Assembly (NCBI GenBank): GCA_951217055.1
Contig: OX578283.1
Location: forward strand, 60,641,832 to 60,705,831
Length of the DNA: 64,000 nt
Direction: 5' to 3'
Origin: Gerris lacustris
Taxonomy: Eukaryota > Arthropoda > Insecta > Hemiptera > Gerridae
Position 1 is the stretch's first letter. Each line of letters begins with the position of its first letter. Positions 21,090 through 30,634 of the stretch are shown here, in pieces. The notes under the pieces were generated by a model, which saw nothing but the letters and a program-made list of their open reading frames with translations, was not told where the DNA came from and did no database searches. A program made the position numbers and the translations under genes.

Positions 21090-24083
21090 CTACTCGTCGA
21101 GGCACCCGTCGTTCCTTTTACGCCGCAGAACTATCTCGACGAATTCTGCGACCAGGTTCCAGTCTTGCGGACTACGAAGCATCGCCTCTACTACTCCGTC
21201 TGGGGTCACTGCTCCGACTGCAGAAGCCAGATCCTCTCTTTCTCTACCAAATTCGACGCACGTGAAGAACGTATGCTCTGCGTCATCCCTCTCTTCGCCA
21301 CAGTACCGGCATTTAGGGGTACTAAGTAAACCCCTCCTATACAGGTAAGCCGCGAAATATCCATGCCCCGTCAGTAGCTGGGTTAGGAAGAAATTCACCT
21401 CTCCGTGCGCTCGTTCGACCCAAGGAGCCAAGTCCCTGATCAGCCTTTCCGTCCACCGACCCACGGTGCCACTGCTCCAACGCTGTTGCCAGAGCTCCAT
21501 CGTGAGAGCCCGCATCTGAGCCGATGCCTCCGCTCTGCCTACTTCCTGGCTCCTCTGGAAGATACCCTTCCTTTCCTGAGCGAGCAGGTCTATCGGGATA
21601 ACCCCGGCTACTGCCAAAACTGCCGCTTCGGATACAGTGCGATAGGAGCACGCGATCCGTAACGCTCCTCTCCGCTGTATTGAGCTCATTCGCTTGCGGT
21701 ATTTTTTAATTTTCAACGCATCGGCCCAGACTTCCGCCCCGTACAGTAGGACGGAGTTCACCGTGGACATTAGGAGCTTTCTGGTGCACGGCCTCGGGCC
21801 ACCAACATTCGCCATCAGCCTACTTAGCGAGGCTGTCACCGTTTCCGCCTTGTCGCATGCCTTACTGATATGCGCCCAGAAGGTAAGCTTCGAGTCAAAC
21901 GTTACTCCCAGGTACTTGGCGTTCTCGCTTGTCCGGACTCCCTGTGTTCCGACCATCATCGGAATAATGGTAGGGATCCTTTTCCTCGTAAGCACCACGA
22001 TCTCGGTCTTCGAGATAGCCAACTGCAGTCCGTGATCAGCCATCCACCGGTTCACCCTCCTCATGACCTGGTTCAGCTTTAACTGAGCTAGCTCGGGGCT
22101 GCGGGCGGTAATAATCGCGGCGACGTCGTCGGCATAGCCTATCAAGAACGCCTCTTCAGGCATCTCGATGCGGAGCAGACCGTCATACGACACGTTCCAA
22201 AGGTCGGGCCCCAAAATGGACCCTTGAGCCGCTCCGGCTGTGACCTTCTTTTCTCTCGGGCCGTCTTCCGTGTCGTAGACCAGTCGCCGGTCGCTCAAGT
22301 AGTCCCTAACCATGTTAAGGAGGTACCCTGGGACTTTGTATGCCCGCTCGAGTGCGTCGAGCATATCGGCCCATCTGGCCGAGTTGAAGGCGTTCTTGAC
22401 ATCCAGCGTAACCAGGAGTACCACTGGTCTGGCTTGATGGCAGGCTTCTTGGGCTCTATCAAAGGCCTCCACGACTTCCGCAATGGCGTTTACTGTAGAG
22501 TGCCCCTTCCTAAACCCATGTTGTTGGCTTGATAAGTCTCCGGCTTCCTGAATAGCCAGCTGAAGTCTCGGCCTCAGCAACCTCTCCAGAACTTTCCCCG
22601 CCGTATCCAGCATGCAAAGCGGACGGTACGATGAGGGAGAATCGAGATCTCCTTTCCCCTTGCTTATAAGCGCGAGACGCGCAGTCTTCCAGCGGGCCGG
22701 GAAAACGCCTCCCTTTAAGCACGCATTGTACATGCGAAGCAGGGGATTTGGGTTAGCTTTAACCATCGCCTTTAGTATCTCCGCTGGCACGCCATCTGGC
22801 CCCGGAGCCTTCCCGTTCCTCATCGAGCCCACCGCCTCCATGAGTTCCTTCTCACTAAATTCTGGGATCTCCCTGGGATCGATCAGGTCACGTATATCTT
22901 CTCTCCCAGGATGAGTGGGAAAGAGAGTGTCCACTATGTTCCTAAGGGTGGGAGCGTCTATCGCACTGCTAGCATTCGACCCTCTGAGCTTCCGGGTTAC
23001 CAATTGATAGGCTTTCCCCCAGGGGTCTTGGTTTACCTCTTCACATAGTTCTTGCCAACTGCGCTTCTTGCTGTCTCGGATGGCCATCCTCATTTTCTTT
23101 TTGGCAGCTTTGGACCGGGCGGACAGTTCCACCACTTCCGGTCTATTCCTGGCTCTTTGGGCCTTCCGCCTGAGCTTAAGGCATTCTCTCCGCAGTTCGG
23201 CGATGTGGTCCGTCCACCAGTGGACTTGGCGCTTTCCTTTCCAAGGTCTCTTTCGTGGCATCGCCTCATCGCAAGCAAGCTGAATCATGCTCAAAGTGCT
23301 TGCAACGATCTCCTCCACTCCTTCTCTATCCTGCTGTTCACTTATGTCTTGGGGGTTTTCTTCGCCGGCTCGTTGCACTACCTCCGCTACTTTCATGGCG
23401 TCCATCTTCCCAACGTTCCATCCCAGGAACTGACTCGCTGCCTTACGTTGTGGTACCCTTCTATTCCGAAGTTTAAAGGAAATATACTGATGATCGCTTC
23501 CTGTGAAATCTTCGATCACCGCCCAGTCCGTGGTAAGGGATGCCAGTCTCTCCGACGCCAGCGAGATATCTGGTATGGAGTTACCAAAGCCTGGTCTCCG
23601 GTAGGTTGGTGTATTTCCCTTGTTAAGCACCATTAAACCCAACCTTGCTGCCATTTCCAATACCAATCTTCCCCTGGTATTTTGCTGCGGCATGCCCCAC
23701 TCCCGCGCCCTGGCATTAAAGTCGCCAGCAACAACTGCGCGGTCAGAAAAATCGCGAACGAAGTCTTCGAGGCCGTCTAACTTCTCCTGAAACTCGCAAA
23801 CTCTGTCATTTGGGGAAAGGTAGCAGCTCACATAGGTAATTCCTCTGCTCCTGACCCAGACATACCCATTTCCGGCGCCTTGGCAGTCAACCGGGATCTT
23901 CTGGGTGTCAGCAATCCATATTGCAGCGGTGCCTAGGCGATCTGTGTACCAAGTTGCAGCGTCGCGGCTTCGATACGGTTCGCTTATTATTACGAGGTGG
24001 GCTTTCTTCTCGTAGGCTAGCTGTGTTAGCAGATCATCAGCAGTTCTGCTTCTTTGCAGGTTTCCTTGGAGGATGTTTATCAT
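21090..24083 (-). CDS. ORF2: APE endonuclease plus reverse transcriptase
   Basis: 997 residues, the catalytic protein for target-primed reverse transcription: it nicks genomic DNA and copies element RNA from the nick. Residues 1-210 form the APE-type endonuclease, with GNLQRS (7-12), ISEPY (33-37), AGDFNA (119-124), IPDISLAS (170-177) and GSDHQYI (195-201). The RT spans ~400-700, with GKAPGPDG (424-431), LDVKNAFNS (560-568), GAAQGSILGP (617-626) and the catalytic YADD (650-653). A thumb-like region has YLGVTFD (724-730) and YGAEVW (781-786). A C-terminal zinc finger is C925-x2-C928-x8-H937-x4-C942. The ATG at 24083 overlaps the ORF1 stop (ATGA), so translation probably depends on termination-reinitiation. 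All hallmark residues are present, so it looks functional. Length is usual for R1-type ORF2. Confidence 0.95.
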   Translation of the reverse strand: MINILQGNLQRSRTADDLLTQLAYEKKAHLVIISEPYRSRDAATWYTDRLGTAAIWIADTQKIPVDCQGAGNGYVWVRSRGITYVSCYLSPNDRVCEFQEKLDGLEDFVRDFSDRAVVAGDFNARAREWGMPQQNTRGRLVLEMAARLGLMVLNKGNTPTYRRPGFGNSIPDISLASERLASLTTDWAVIEDFTGSDHQYISFKLRNRRVPQRKAASQFLGWNVGKMDAMKVAEVVQRAGEENPQDISEQQDREGVEEIVASTLSMIQLACDEAMPRKRPWKGKRQVHWWTDHIAELRRECLKLRRKAQRARNRPEVVELSARSKAAKKKMRMAIRDSKKRSWQELCEEVNQDPWGKAYQLVTRKLRGSNASSAIDAPTLRNIVDTLFPTHPGREDIRDLIDPREIPEFSEKELMEAVGSMRNGKAPGPDGVPAEILKAMVKANPNPLLRMYNACLKGGVFPARWKTARLALISKGKGDLDSPSSYRPLCMLDTAGKVLERLLRPRLQLAIQEAGDLSSQQHGFRKGHSTVNAIAEVVEAFDRAQEACHQARPVVLLVTLDVKNAFNSARWADMLDALERAYKVPGYLLNMVRDYLSDRRLVYDTEDGPREKKVTAGAAQGSILGPDLWNVSYDGLLRIEMPEEAFLIGYADDVAAIITARSPELAQLKLNQVMRRVNRWMADHGLQLAISKTEIVVLTRKRIPTIIPMMVGTQGVRTSENAKYLGVTFDSKLTFWAHISKACDKAETVTASLSRLMANVGGPRPCTRKLLMSTVNSVLLYGAEVWADALKIKKYRKRMSSIQRRGALRIACSYRTVSEAAVLAVAGVIPIDLLAQERKGIFQRSQEVGRAEASAQMRALTMELWQQRWSSGTVGRWTERLIRDLAPWVERAHGEVNFFLTQLLTGHGYFAAYLYRRGLLSTPKCRYCGEERDDAEHTFFTCVEFGREREDLASAVGAVTPDGVVEAMLRSPQDWNLVAEFVEIVLRRKRNDGCLDE

Positions 24084-25900
24084 TTTCGTAAGGCTTCTTT
24101 CTTCTTATTAAGGGCGTCTCTGAACACCTTACAGCCTCCGGTGCCGGGGATATGGTCTGCTTTCTGTGTCCCTACAGTCTCACTACACAGCAGGCAGCGA
24201 GGGCTGTTCGTGCAGTTCACGGCTTTATGCTCTTTCTGCCCACATCTCCAGCAAAGCTCGCTTCTGTCAGGGCCCTGACATTCTCGCCTAGTGTGACCAT
24301 ATCCCAGACACCGGAAACACCGTTTTACGTCTGCTCTTCGCCTTATTCGGCAGTTTACCCAGCCAATTTTAACTCGCCCCTTGGCGATTAGGCTTAGTGC
24401 CACCGCTTCTTCCAGATCGGCTACTGCCATCCTCTGTCCTCTGGTATTAGGCGTGAATAGGGAAACTTTGATTTCCCCACTCAGTTCCTCTCCTAGTTCT
24501 CGGCTGATGCCCATGATTATTTCTTCCTCTGTCGTGCATACGTCGAGATCTAGTATGTCAATCCGAACACGTGGTGCCAGGGTGCGAACCTCGCCTTCCT
24601 CACCAATCGCTGTCCGAATTGCTTCTTTTAGCACCTCTTGATCTCTGCATTTGTCCAGTTCGAGAAGAACGCCGCCATCTAGTGTCCTTCTTATCCTACA
24701 GACCTCCGTTCCCGAGTCCTCAATCTGAACCTCTTTTCTTATTTTTCCCAGAATATCCGCATACGTTTTGCCCGTACTGGGTCTGATAATGACGGCATTC
24801 TTTCTTCCTCTGGGCCTCTTTATCACCTTCCGCCCTCTCCTGGGCTTTTCATCCTTCTTTTTCCCTTGCTCCTGGGGGACTACCGGGGTTCCTCCTTGCG
24901 AGTTAGAAGGTGTTCCTGTTCTGGAGGTCTTCTTTTTCTTCTTACGATTTACCGTCTCCCAGTTTAACTCGGTTACCCGCTCTTCAGTCACTTCTTCCGG
25001 ACTGCCTCCATTCTCTCTGGATCGCTTCCTTACTTCTTTCGCTTGGGGAGTTGCTGGAGTTTCACACCTTGTCTGCAGAATCCTTAAGTGTCCTATGGCT
25101 TTCTTGCGTACCGCCTTACTTTCTCTTAAGGCATCTACGCATTCTTCCAGATGCAGGAGCCCTTTTTTTATGTCCATACTGACATTCTTCTGTTTCTCAG
25201 TGGCCTGCCTCATAGACTTTAAGACTTTGTTCATAATGTCTAGCTGGGCATCCTCAATCTCTTCGGCCTCTTCAACACGCTTGCAGAGCCTAGCCGTCTC
25301 AGCATCCCTTGAGTCCTCTGCAATTAATTCCTCTTTTGCCTCAGTCTGCTGTTGTGAAGATTCCTTAACCTCTTGTTTTCGCCGCTGCAGCCTGGAAGTC
25401 TGTGGGGGCGGTTGAGGAGACCTCTGTACTCTCCCCATTCGCATAAAGGGGTTTCCTCTTTCCTGGTTGCTACGTGCAGCATTCGTATGGCAGAGTTCCG
25501 TAACGCGCGTGGGGTCAATATAATTTTCCAATCCGGTTCCGAGGTCGGGACTTCCAGAGTTGTAGAACCCTGCAGCCTGGTCGCCTACTGCAGAGATACC
25601 TTGCTCAAAGAATGTTGAAAATGTCTGGTTGCCCTCCCCAGAATCCATAGGGCAGCCCATATCATTCGATATGGGGCGAGATTCGGGGCCCGAGAGCCCC
25701 CTACTCGCCTGGGGTACAGTTTCCATCTTTTTTTCAGACATCATGTTTCTTTTCTTTTTGGGCCGCAGTTCTGTTTCTGAGACGCACGAGACACTCAGGA
25801 GTAACAGAACCACTTGCTCGGAGGCCCCCAGGGTCGCCAGCCCTGTGCGGTCCAAAGACCGATCCGTAAGGGCTCGCACGCCTCCTAGTTCAGCGACCAT
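24080..25900 (-). CDS. ORF1: Gag-like RNA-binding protein
   Basis: About 606 residues from the first ATG (25900). The frame is also open without an ATG up to the element's 5' end. An alternative start at 25744 (MMSEKKME) would give ~554 residues and exclude a stretch that duplicates upstream DNA; I favour it but cannot decide. The middle is highly charged with a probable coiled coil (RVEEAEEIEDAQLD) and basic runs (KKKKKTSR, RRGRKVIKRPRGRK). An RRM-like part precedes three C-terminal zinc knuckles: C-x2-C-x4-H-x4-C (residues ~528-541 from this ATG), another of the same spacing, and C-x2-C-x10-H-x6-C. Such proteins coat element RNA and carry it with ORF2 to the target. The stop overlaps the ORF2 start by ATGA. 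Confidence 0.92.
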   Translation of the reverse strand: MVAELGGVRALTDRSLDRTGLATLGASEQVVLLLLSVSCVSETELRPKKKRNMMSEKKMETVPQASRGLSGPESRPISNDMGCPMDSGEGNQTFSTFFEQGISAVGDQAAGFYNSGSPDLGTGLENYIDPTRVTELCHTNAARSNQERGNPFMRMGRVQRSPQPPPQTSRLQRRKQEVKESSQQQTEAKEELIAEDSRDAETARLCKRVEEAEEIEDAQLDIMNKVLKSMRQATEKQKNVSMDIKKGLLHLEECVDALRESKAVRKKAIGHLRILQTRCETPATPQAKEVRKRSRENGGSPEEVTEERVTELNWETVNRKKKKKTSRTGTPSNSQGGTPVVPQEQGKKKDEKPRRGRKVIKRPRGRKNAVIIRPSTGKTYADILGKIRKEVQIEDSGTEVCRIRRTLDGGVLLELDKCRDQEVLKEAIRTAIGEEGEVRTLAPRVRIDILDLDVCTTEEEIIMGISRELGEELSGEIKVSLFTPNTRGQRMAVADLEEAVALSLIAKGRVKIGWVNCRIRRRADVKRCFRCLGYGHTRRECQGPDRSELCWRCGQKEHKAVNCTNSPRCLLCSETVGTQKADHIPGTGGCKVFRDALNKKKEALRK

Positions 25901-26024
25901 ACGCGATCCGTTGGTCAAAAAGCTTACTCCCTGGGAAGTAACCCAGGTCAGGAACGACGCACTTGCTCGGGTAACCCCGGGTCCGCCAACACCCGTACGG
26001 TCGCGAACGACCGCCCCTGGGGTA
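25901..26024 (-). promoter_or_regulatory. R1 element 5' region with an imperfect duplication
   Basis: GC-rich and, in ORF1 phase, free of stops to the 5' terminus (first in-frame stop at 26030-26032, outside the element). The segment 25961-26022 (plus strand CACTTGCTCGG, then a GGTC...GACC inverted repeat) is imperfectly repeated at 25811-25866 inside ORF1. Such 5' subrepeats often carry an internal promoter in non-LTR elements. Promoter activity is inferred. Confidence 0.5.
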
Positions 26025-26038
26025 ACTCTTTAGGAAGT

Positions 26039-26104
26039 AGCAGTATTAAAGATCGTTTTGATGCACACACAGGTAAAATATAGCGAACTTAAAATTATCA
26101 GGGT
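26039..26104 (+). mobile_element. Family F, continuation after the nest
   Basis: AGTATTAAAGATCGTTTTGA, CACACAGG and ATATAGCGAACT match, inverted, the right part of the F copy at 49905-49960, joining in sense to 20602-20719. Confidence 0.75.
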
Positions 26105-26736
26105 TTTCCTCCATCTACTAGGAATTGCTCTGAATATTAAGCAGTTCCAAAGAATCTTTGAGAATCAAGTCCATGCCTTCTTCAAGCATCTTGGGACTTA
26201 TTTCGTCGAGCCCCATTGACTTGAACGGTCCAGAGATATTTACAGCCCATTTAACCTTGCATTTGGTAATAAAGGAATCAACTGTATTCCCATCCTCCGT
26301 CAGGATTACTTGATCTGTTTCCATACATTACTTCCATCTGATCGTCTGCCAAGTGAATTTTCATTACATGCTAAAGTGCCACTTCTTCAGAGGTCGTAAA
26401 ATTGTTCCATTCAATGAGAAGAGGTGCATTACCTACTGCCGGTGACTTAGAGAGAATACGGTGAAAATGTAGCTGTTGGTGCATCCCCTCCAATTTCACT
26501 GAAGTAGTTTCACCAAGAATGGTGCTTGGCCTTTTTTTAACTCCTTTTTGAAATTTTTCTACTGGCCTCTTTGTGCATTTCCCATAGTCTTTCCAAGTTA
26601 ACTCTTCAAGTTTTGTTTAGAGACTGTTTTACACGCATGTCTAATGACTCTAGGTGCTGAGGCCACCATGGAACTGAAGATTTTCTGATATTGACTTAAG
26701 TGGGCAGCTATCTTCAAACGACCTTATTATTTTTCA
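26105..26736 (-). pseudogene. Jockey-like LINE remnant, RT N-terminal part
   Basis: A minus-strand frame at 26118-26324 contains GPFKSMGLDEISPKMLEEG, a degraded form of the PFKSPGPDGI-type motif that opens the RT domain in Jockey-related elements. Upstream (26395-26640), in another frame, LEELTWKDYGKCTKRPVEKF resembles the linker before the RT. Frames are broken and catalytic residues absent. It lies between family F and the right copy of repeat G. Confidence 0.65.
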
Positions 26737-26877
26737 TCCTTGTTTTTCCCCTTATATTATATTATATCGATAAATCAATGGTAACATATGCTTATATAAT
26801 GGGTATAACATACGCATGTATAATAGTAACATAGATGGCATACCATGATGGTAACTTGATACTCTTTAGGAAGTAGC
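26737..26877 (+). repeat. Repeat G, right (uninterrupted) copy
   Basis: Matches 20720-20861 with a few substitutions and reads straight through ACTCTTTAGGAAGTAGC. It therefore gives the empty-site form of the retrotransposon target. Confidence 0.9.
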
Positions 26878-26879
26878 TC

Positions 26880-27600
26880 ATTTACGATCTTTTGAGATAC
26901 GGCTCAAGAACCTACTTGTCAATTATTGTTTTTAAAAATATGTTAAAACAAATTATGTGAATAAAAAATAACAAATTATACAATTTTAACATTTATAATA
27001 GCAACGATTTGAATTCCAACCAGTTTTTGATCATGAGCTAAAGCTAAATTATTTAAGAATAAACACAATAAGCAATAAAATTCATCTGTTTTTAAATGAT
27101 ATTATGTTAAGCGTGGCACTATGAAAATAAAAGATTATTTATATATTATTTAATAATCCATCCTCGTGTAATTCACTAAAGACAAATAACATTAATACTA
27201 AGAAGATATAATGTAGTTGACTATTTTAATTTTTTTTTTTTTACGATTACAAATTACATATTTCAAAACGATTAATAACAATGTAAACTTAGTAAATAGC
27301 TCTCTTAAATAACCTTAGTCTTCTATAAAAATGAATGGTTTTATGCATTTTAAAAATTTTATTATTTTTTGCTTTTATTGACTTAACACAATACAAATGA
27401 TGTTACTAATATATTCATAGATATGTCGTATATAACATTTTATTGATTTATCTATTTATGGACTGTTAATTAAATGAAAAGGTTATAGTCCAATGAATAA
27501 TCCTTTCGGCGTTAAAAATTTAGAATAGCCAAAGCTAAGAATGATAATAATAAAAAATAGGAAATGTTAAGTTAAGTGAGAATTTATTATTAATAAACAA
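26880..27600. other. AT-rich sequence, no gene seen
   Basis: No repeat family or frame recognised. A T(12) run near 27231-27242 could be the A tail of the minus-strand LINE remnant that follows, but the intervening sequence is unfamiliar. Confidence 0.5.
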
Positions 27601-27609
27601 TCACAAATT

Positions 27610-28255
27610 TAGTAAATTTCTAGGCCACTGCCTCCTCAGGTGGCAAGGTTATCTGGGATAGTTTGAGAAGAAAGGAGTACAACTAAAGGATTGGGGTGAT
27701 CGGATAAGGCCTGATGTAATTTCTAGTATCGGGGTATAGATAGGTCGCAGACAAAAGGAACATAATGATCCTTGTGGAGGGTGAGGTTGGACACATAAAA
27801 AGTTGCATAGGTGATTTTGGATTGATGTGTTTAAAGTCGACGGCAGTTAGAAGGTTTTGTGCTACCCCAAACCTCCTGACCGTAAGTCCAAGTCGGTTTT
27901 AAAACTGTGTTATAGATTAGAAGTTAATTGTTCAGGGTAATTTTGGACCTACGATTTAGTAGACAAAGCATCAACTTGTAGCGTCTTGAGATGTCAGTAC
28001 GTTTAGTCGTGTAGTGTTGCCTGATGATGGATCAAGGTGAAGGCCAAGGTAACGGACAGTGATAGATTGAGGAATGCGAACTTGGTTGGTGAATGACTGG
28101 AGGACAGGTGCTATGTCGATGAGTAAAAGTGACATGAACACTTTTCTGTTCCTTAATCCAGATCTTCCATTTTCTCGAACACCGATTAAGATCAACGATG
28201 CAAATGACAAACTTCATTGGAACATTTTTGTTGTTAATTTTATTATTTTCTTTGA
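27610..28255 (-). pseudogene. Jockey-clade RT C-terminal remnant
   Basis: Minus-strand translation gives WKIWIKEQKSVHVTFTHR and CPPVIH (28100-28210), then after a frameshift VRIPQSITVRYLGLHLDP (~28030-28085), and further on WTYGQEVWGSTKPSN (~27855-27900). These are the ordered hallmarks of the region downstream of the catalytic motif in Jockey-type elements (KSVHVTF, IPQ...YLGLHLD, WTYG..LWG.AKPSN). At least one frameshift and stops make it dead. The 79-codon frame at 27971-28210 is part of it. Confidence 0.85.
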
Positions 28256-28259
28256 TCAA

Positions 28260-29680
28260 TCGATGATTCGAAGAATTAATATTTGAGTGCTTATTGATGT
28301 CAAATATACATCCATGAAGTTGCTGTTATTCAATGTACTGAATATTTGATAAGGTTTCGTGATACAAGGCTACAAGTAGAGTCAGGTTATCGATCTAAAC
28401 AGGTTACAAACCTGTGTGTAATAAACAATTAACAACTTCAGATTGTATTTATGTTATTTAACAAATTCTGTCCAAATGTTTTATTGACTTCTTTTCTCTG
28501 TGATACCTATATATTATTTGTCGTTAGTCCGTCTACTTATATTATATCCCGTTAATAATATAATGACCTGTTAATTAATTCTTGAGTAAAAGGAAGTCTT
28601 TAAAGGTGAAGGTTACATTGTACAGAGATATTTGACATTTTCTAAATCTTGATGCATCATTTGTAATACTCTAACTACCTAAAGAATAATGTTATTTTAG
28701 GTATAATGATTTTACCATTGGAAACTATAAGAACAGAAATAAAATATCTTGAAATTAAACTTAACTGAGCTATTTTCAAAATAAAAAAATAGTGTATTAA
28801 ACGATATTTTGTGGTAATGATGAAAATCATTCTGGTGGTTAATAATTTATAAATGCGTAACCACAATGTTTATAAACAACAAGCAAAACCCGGCAAACGC
28901 GTTGTCCTACCCTTGTATAATTATTTACCTTTGTTTAAGTAAATATGGGAGATGTAGTATATGATATCTAGAATCTATATTCGTTGTAGAATAATGAAAG
29001 GTGGCTTATACTGATGAGATTCCACAATTTTTATTAATATAAATAGATAATGAACTATATACATCTGTTTTATTAATAATTCACGTGAATGAACAATATT
29101 ATTCACTATTCCATTCGCTATATAATTAAACTTAAAATAAATTAGACTAATGCAAATTATTAACGTAACGCGAGTGGATAAACAATAGTTTTCTCATTTG
29201 GTGTATAGATTTGCAGAGTTTTTGGAGTTCTTACTCTGGAGCAAGCAACATATATTTGACCATGCAAGAAACATGGATTCTAATTTTTATTTAAAAAGTA
29301 TTTTTTCCCCTATTCTTCCATTTTACCCTCCTCTTATAAGAAAATATAACAAAAGTGTAAATAACAACAATTACTGTACTCTTAATGAGCTACTGTACTC
29401 TTAAGAGCTGCTGTACTCTTAAGAGCATTACTGAGCTCTTAAAGACCCAACAAAGGGTTTGTATGTACTATTTTCTCTTTTTTACCCCATACCCTGTACT
29501 CCTGTGTACCAAAATTAAAATTTTTAAATCATATAATCCTTCTCTATGAAAAAAATGTTATATGTGACAATTTTCATGGCAATCGCGGTCATACGGTGTC
29601 GAAGTCTATAAAGCACAAACAAACATGGTAACAAAGATATCCATTTTTATGTACATAGATATAACAAATTTTTATTTTCT
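28260..29680. other. AT-rich sequence, no gene seen
   Basis: A short tandem TGTACTCTTAAGAGC repeat lies at 29378-29440. No LINE or MITE ends were recognised. Frames of 60-70 codons here look random. Confidence 0.55.
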
Positions 29681-29682
29681 CA

Positions 29683-30245
29683 TATAAAGAGAAAGTATTG
29701 TGATGGTGCGAAAATTCGATTTTGATAGATTTACACGTATTGAGGTCCCTTGAGTACAAAAATGTCTTTCTGTCTGTGCAGACGCCTGGAGCCTAAACTA
29801 CTTTTGACGAAATTTGGCAAACATGTTCAGAAAAATCATACCCCGAGGCGAAATCGAGAAATGAATTTTAGCTCCAAATTTAGGGGCGCTACCCCCGAAA
29901 AACTCTGAAAAAACGTGGAAAAAAATTATTTCTCGAAAACGATTCCCACGATTTTGATTAAAAAAATTCTAAAATGTAGCCATTTAAATACAAATCTAAC
30001 GATATAAGCCGTTATCCCGGTAAAAATCTAGTTCCCGAGAAAATAGCTTTAAACTGATTTAGCTGACAGAGAGAGGCCGGGTTCCATTCCCCGCCGAGGA
30101 GGGATCATAAAGTTATTTTTATGATAAATTTCGATGAAATATTCAATAATAATTAAATGTATCTATGAAAACTAATAAATGAAAAACACTGGGCTAAGTA
30201 ATATATGAACTCGTATATGAGAAAGTATGTCTGAGTTGTCTCGGA
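29683..30245 (+). mobile_element. Family E element (SINE-like), full-length copy
   Basis: Runs from CTCATATAAAGAGAAAGTAT to CTCGTATATGAGAAAGTATG. It contains CGAAATTTGGCAAACATG, CCCCGAGGCGAAATCGAG, GGGGCGCTACCCCCG, AACGATTCCCACG and a B-box-like GGGTTCCATTCCCC at ~30080. The copy at 60345-60915 has the same order inverted. The half after the B box behaves like a SINE body. No coding capacity. Confidence 0.75.
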
Positions 30246-30289
30246 CCGATTTTTATTTATAACAATAATAATAAGTTTCACAAATACAA

Positions 30290-30634
30290 CTAACTAAGAA
30301 TAAGATCTATAGTAAAATAGTACATTACGCGTCGAGTGCGGAAAGTAGCATTTTGCATGCGAGTGTGGAGTTTGCACCCGAGCGACAGCGAGGGTAGTAA
30401 AACCACTCGAGCAATGCAAAATGCCGTTTTCGCACGTGTTGCGTACCGTACTTTATCTATGATTGTTAGATTTAAATAATAAATACAGAAAAAAATAAAC
30501 TTGCTGTATGTAAGTTTGTATCTTCCTCTTGATAAAGATAGCATTAATTCTTGAGTTGTATTTTTTGCCGAATTATATATTTCTGGAGGAGTATTATTCT
30601 CCACATTTTCGTCAATGTCACTTAATTCACTCAT
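30290..30634 (-). pseudogene. Conserved N-terminal coding fragment in family P (recombinase/ZMYM-like)
   Basis: ATG at 30634 opens a 114-codon frame: an acidic start (MSELSDIDENVENN), then TPPEIYNSAKNTTQELM, then SLSRGRYKLTYSKF and a hydrophobic stretch FIFFCIYYLNLTII, after which it runs into the GC-rich hairpin module. The pattern PPEI..A...T..L.P..SR.RY...Y..F resembles the N-terminal SAM-like region of Crypton-type tyrosine recombinases and ZMYM-related proteins. The same start codon and opening residues recur in copies a, e and f. No catalytic domain is present, so at most it is a first exon or a relic. Confidence 0.45.

Larger units (their letters stand above)
20862..26024 (-). mobile_element. 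Complete R1-clade non-LTR retrotransposon
   Basis: On the minus strand the order is 5' region (26024-25901), ORF1 gag, ORF2 endonuclease/RT, 3'UTR, then a 26-27-nt A tail (T run 20861-20887). The 14-bp repeat ACTCTTTAGGAAGT at 20848-20861 and 26025-26038 is a perfect target-site duplication; the undisturbed site is in repeat G at 26860-26873. The ORFs have no stop or frameshift and overlap as ATGA, typical of the group. Its GC content is far above its neighbours. The RT and endonuclease motifs and the C-terminal CCHC finger place it in the R1 clade rather than Jockey, CR1 or RTE. It is not in 28S rDNA, unlike R1 itself. Intactness implies recent insertion. Confidence 0.95.

Noticed and set aside
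21036..23636. Plus-strand frames of up to 194 codons within the retrotransposon
   Set aside because: Shadows of the GC-rich ORF2 on the opposite strand.
24768..25415. 215-codon plus-strand frame
   Set aside because: Antisense shadow of ORF1; serine/phenylalanine-rich because ORF1 is lysine/glutamate-rich.
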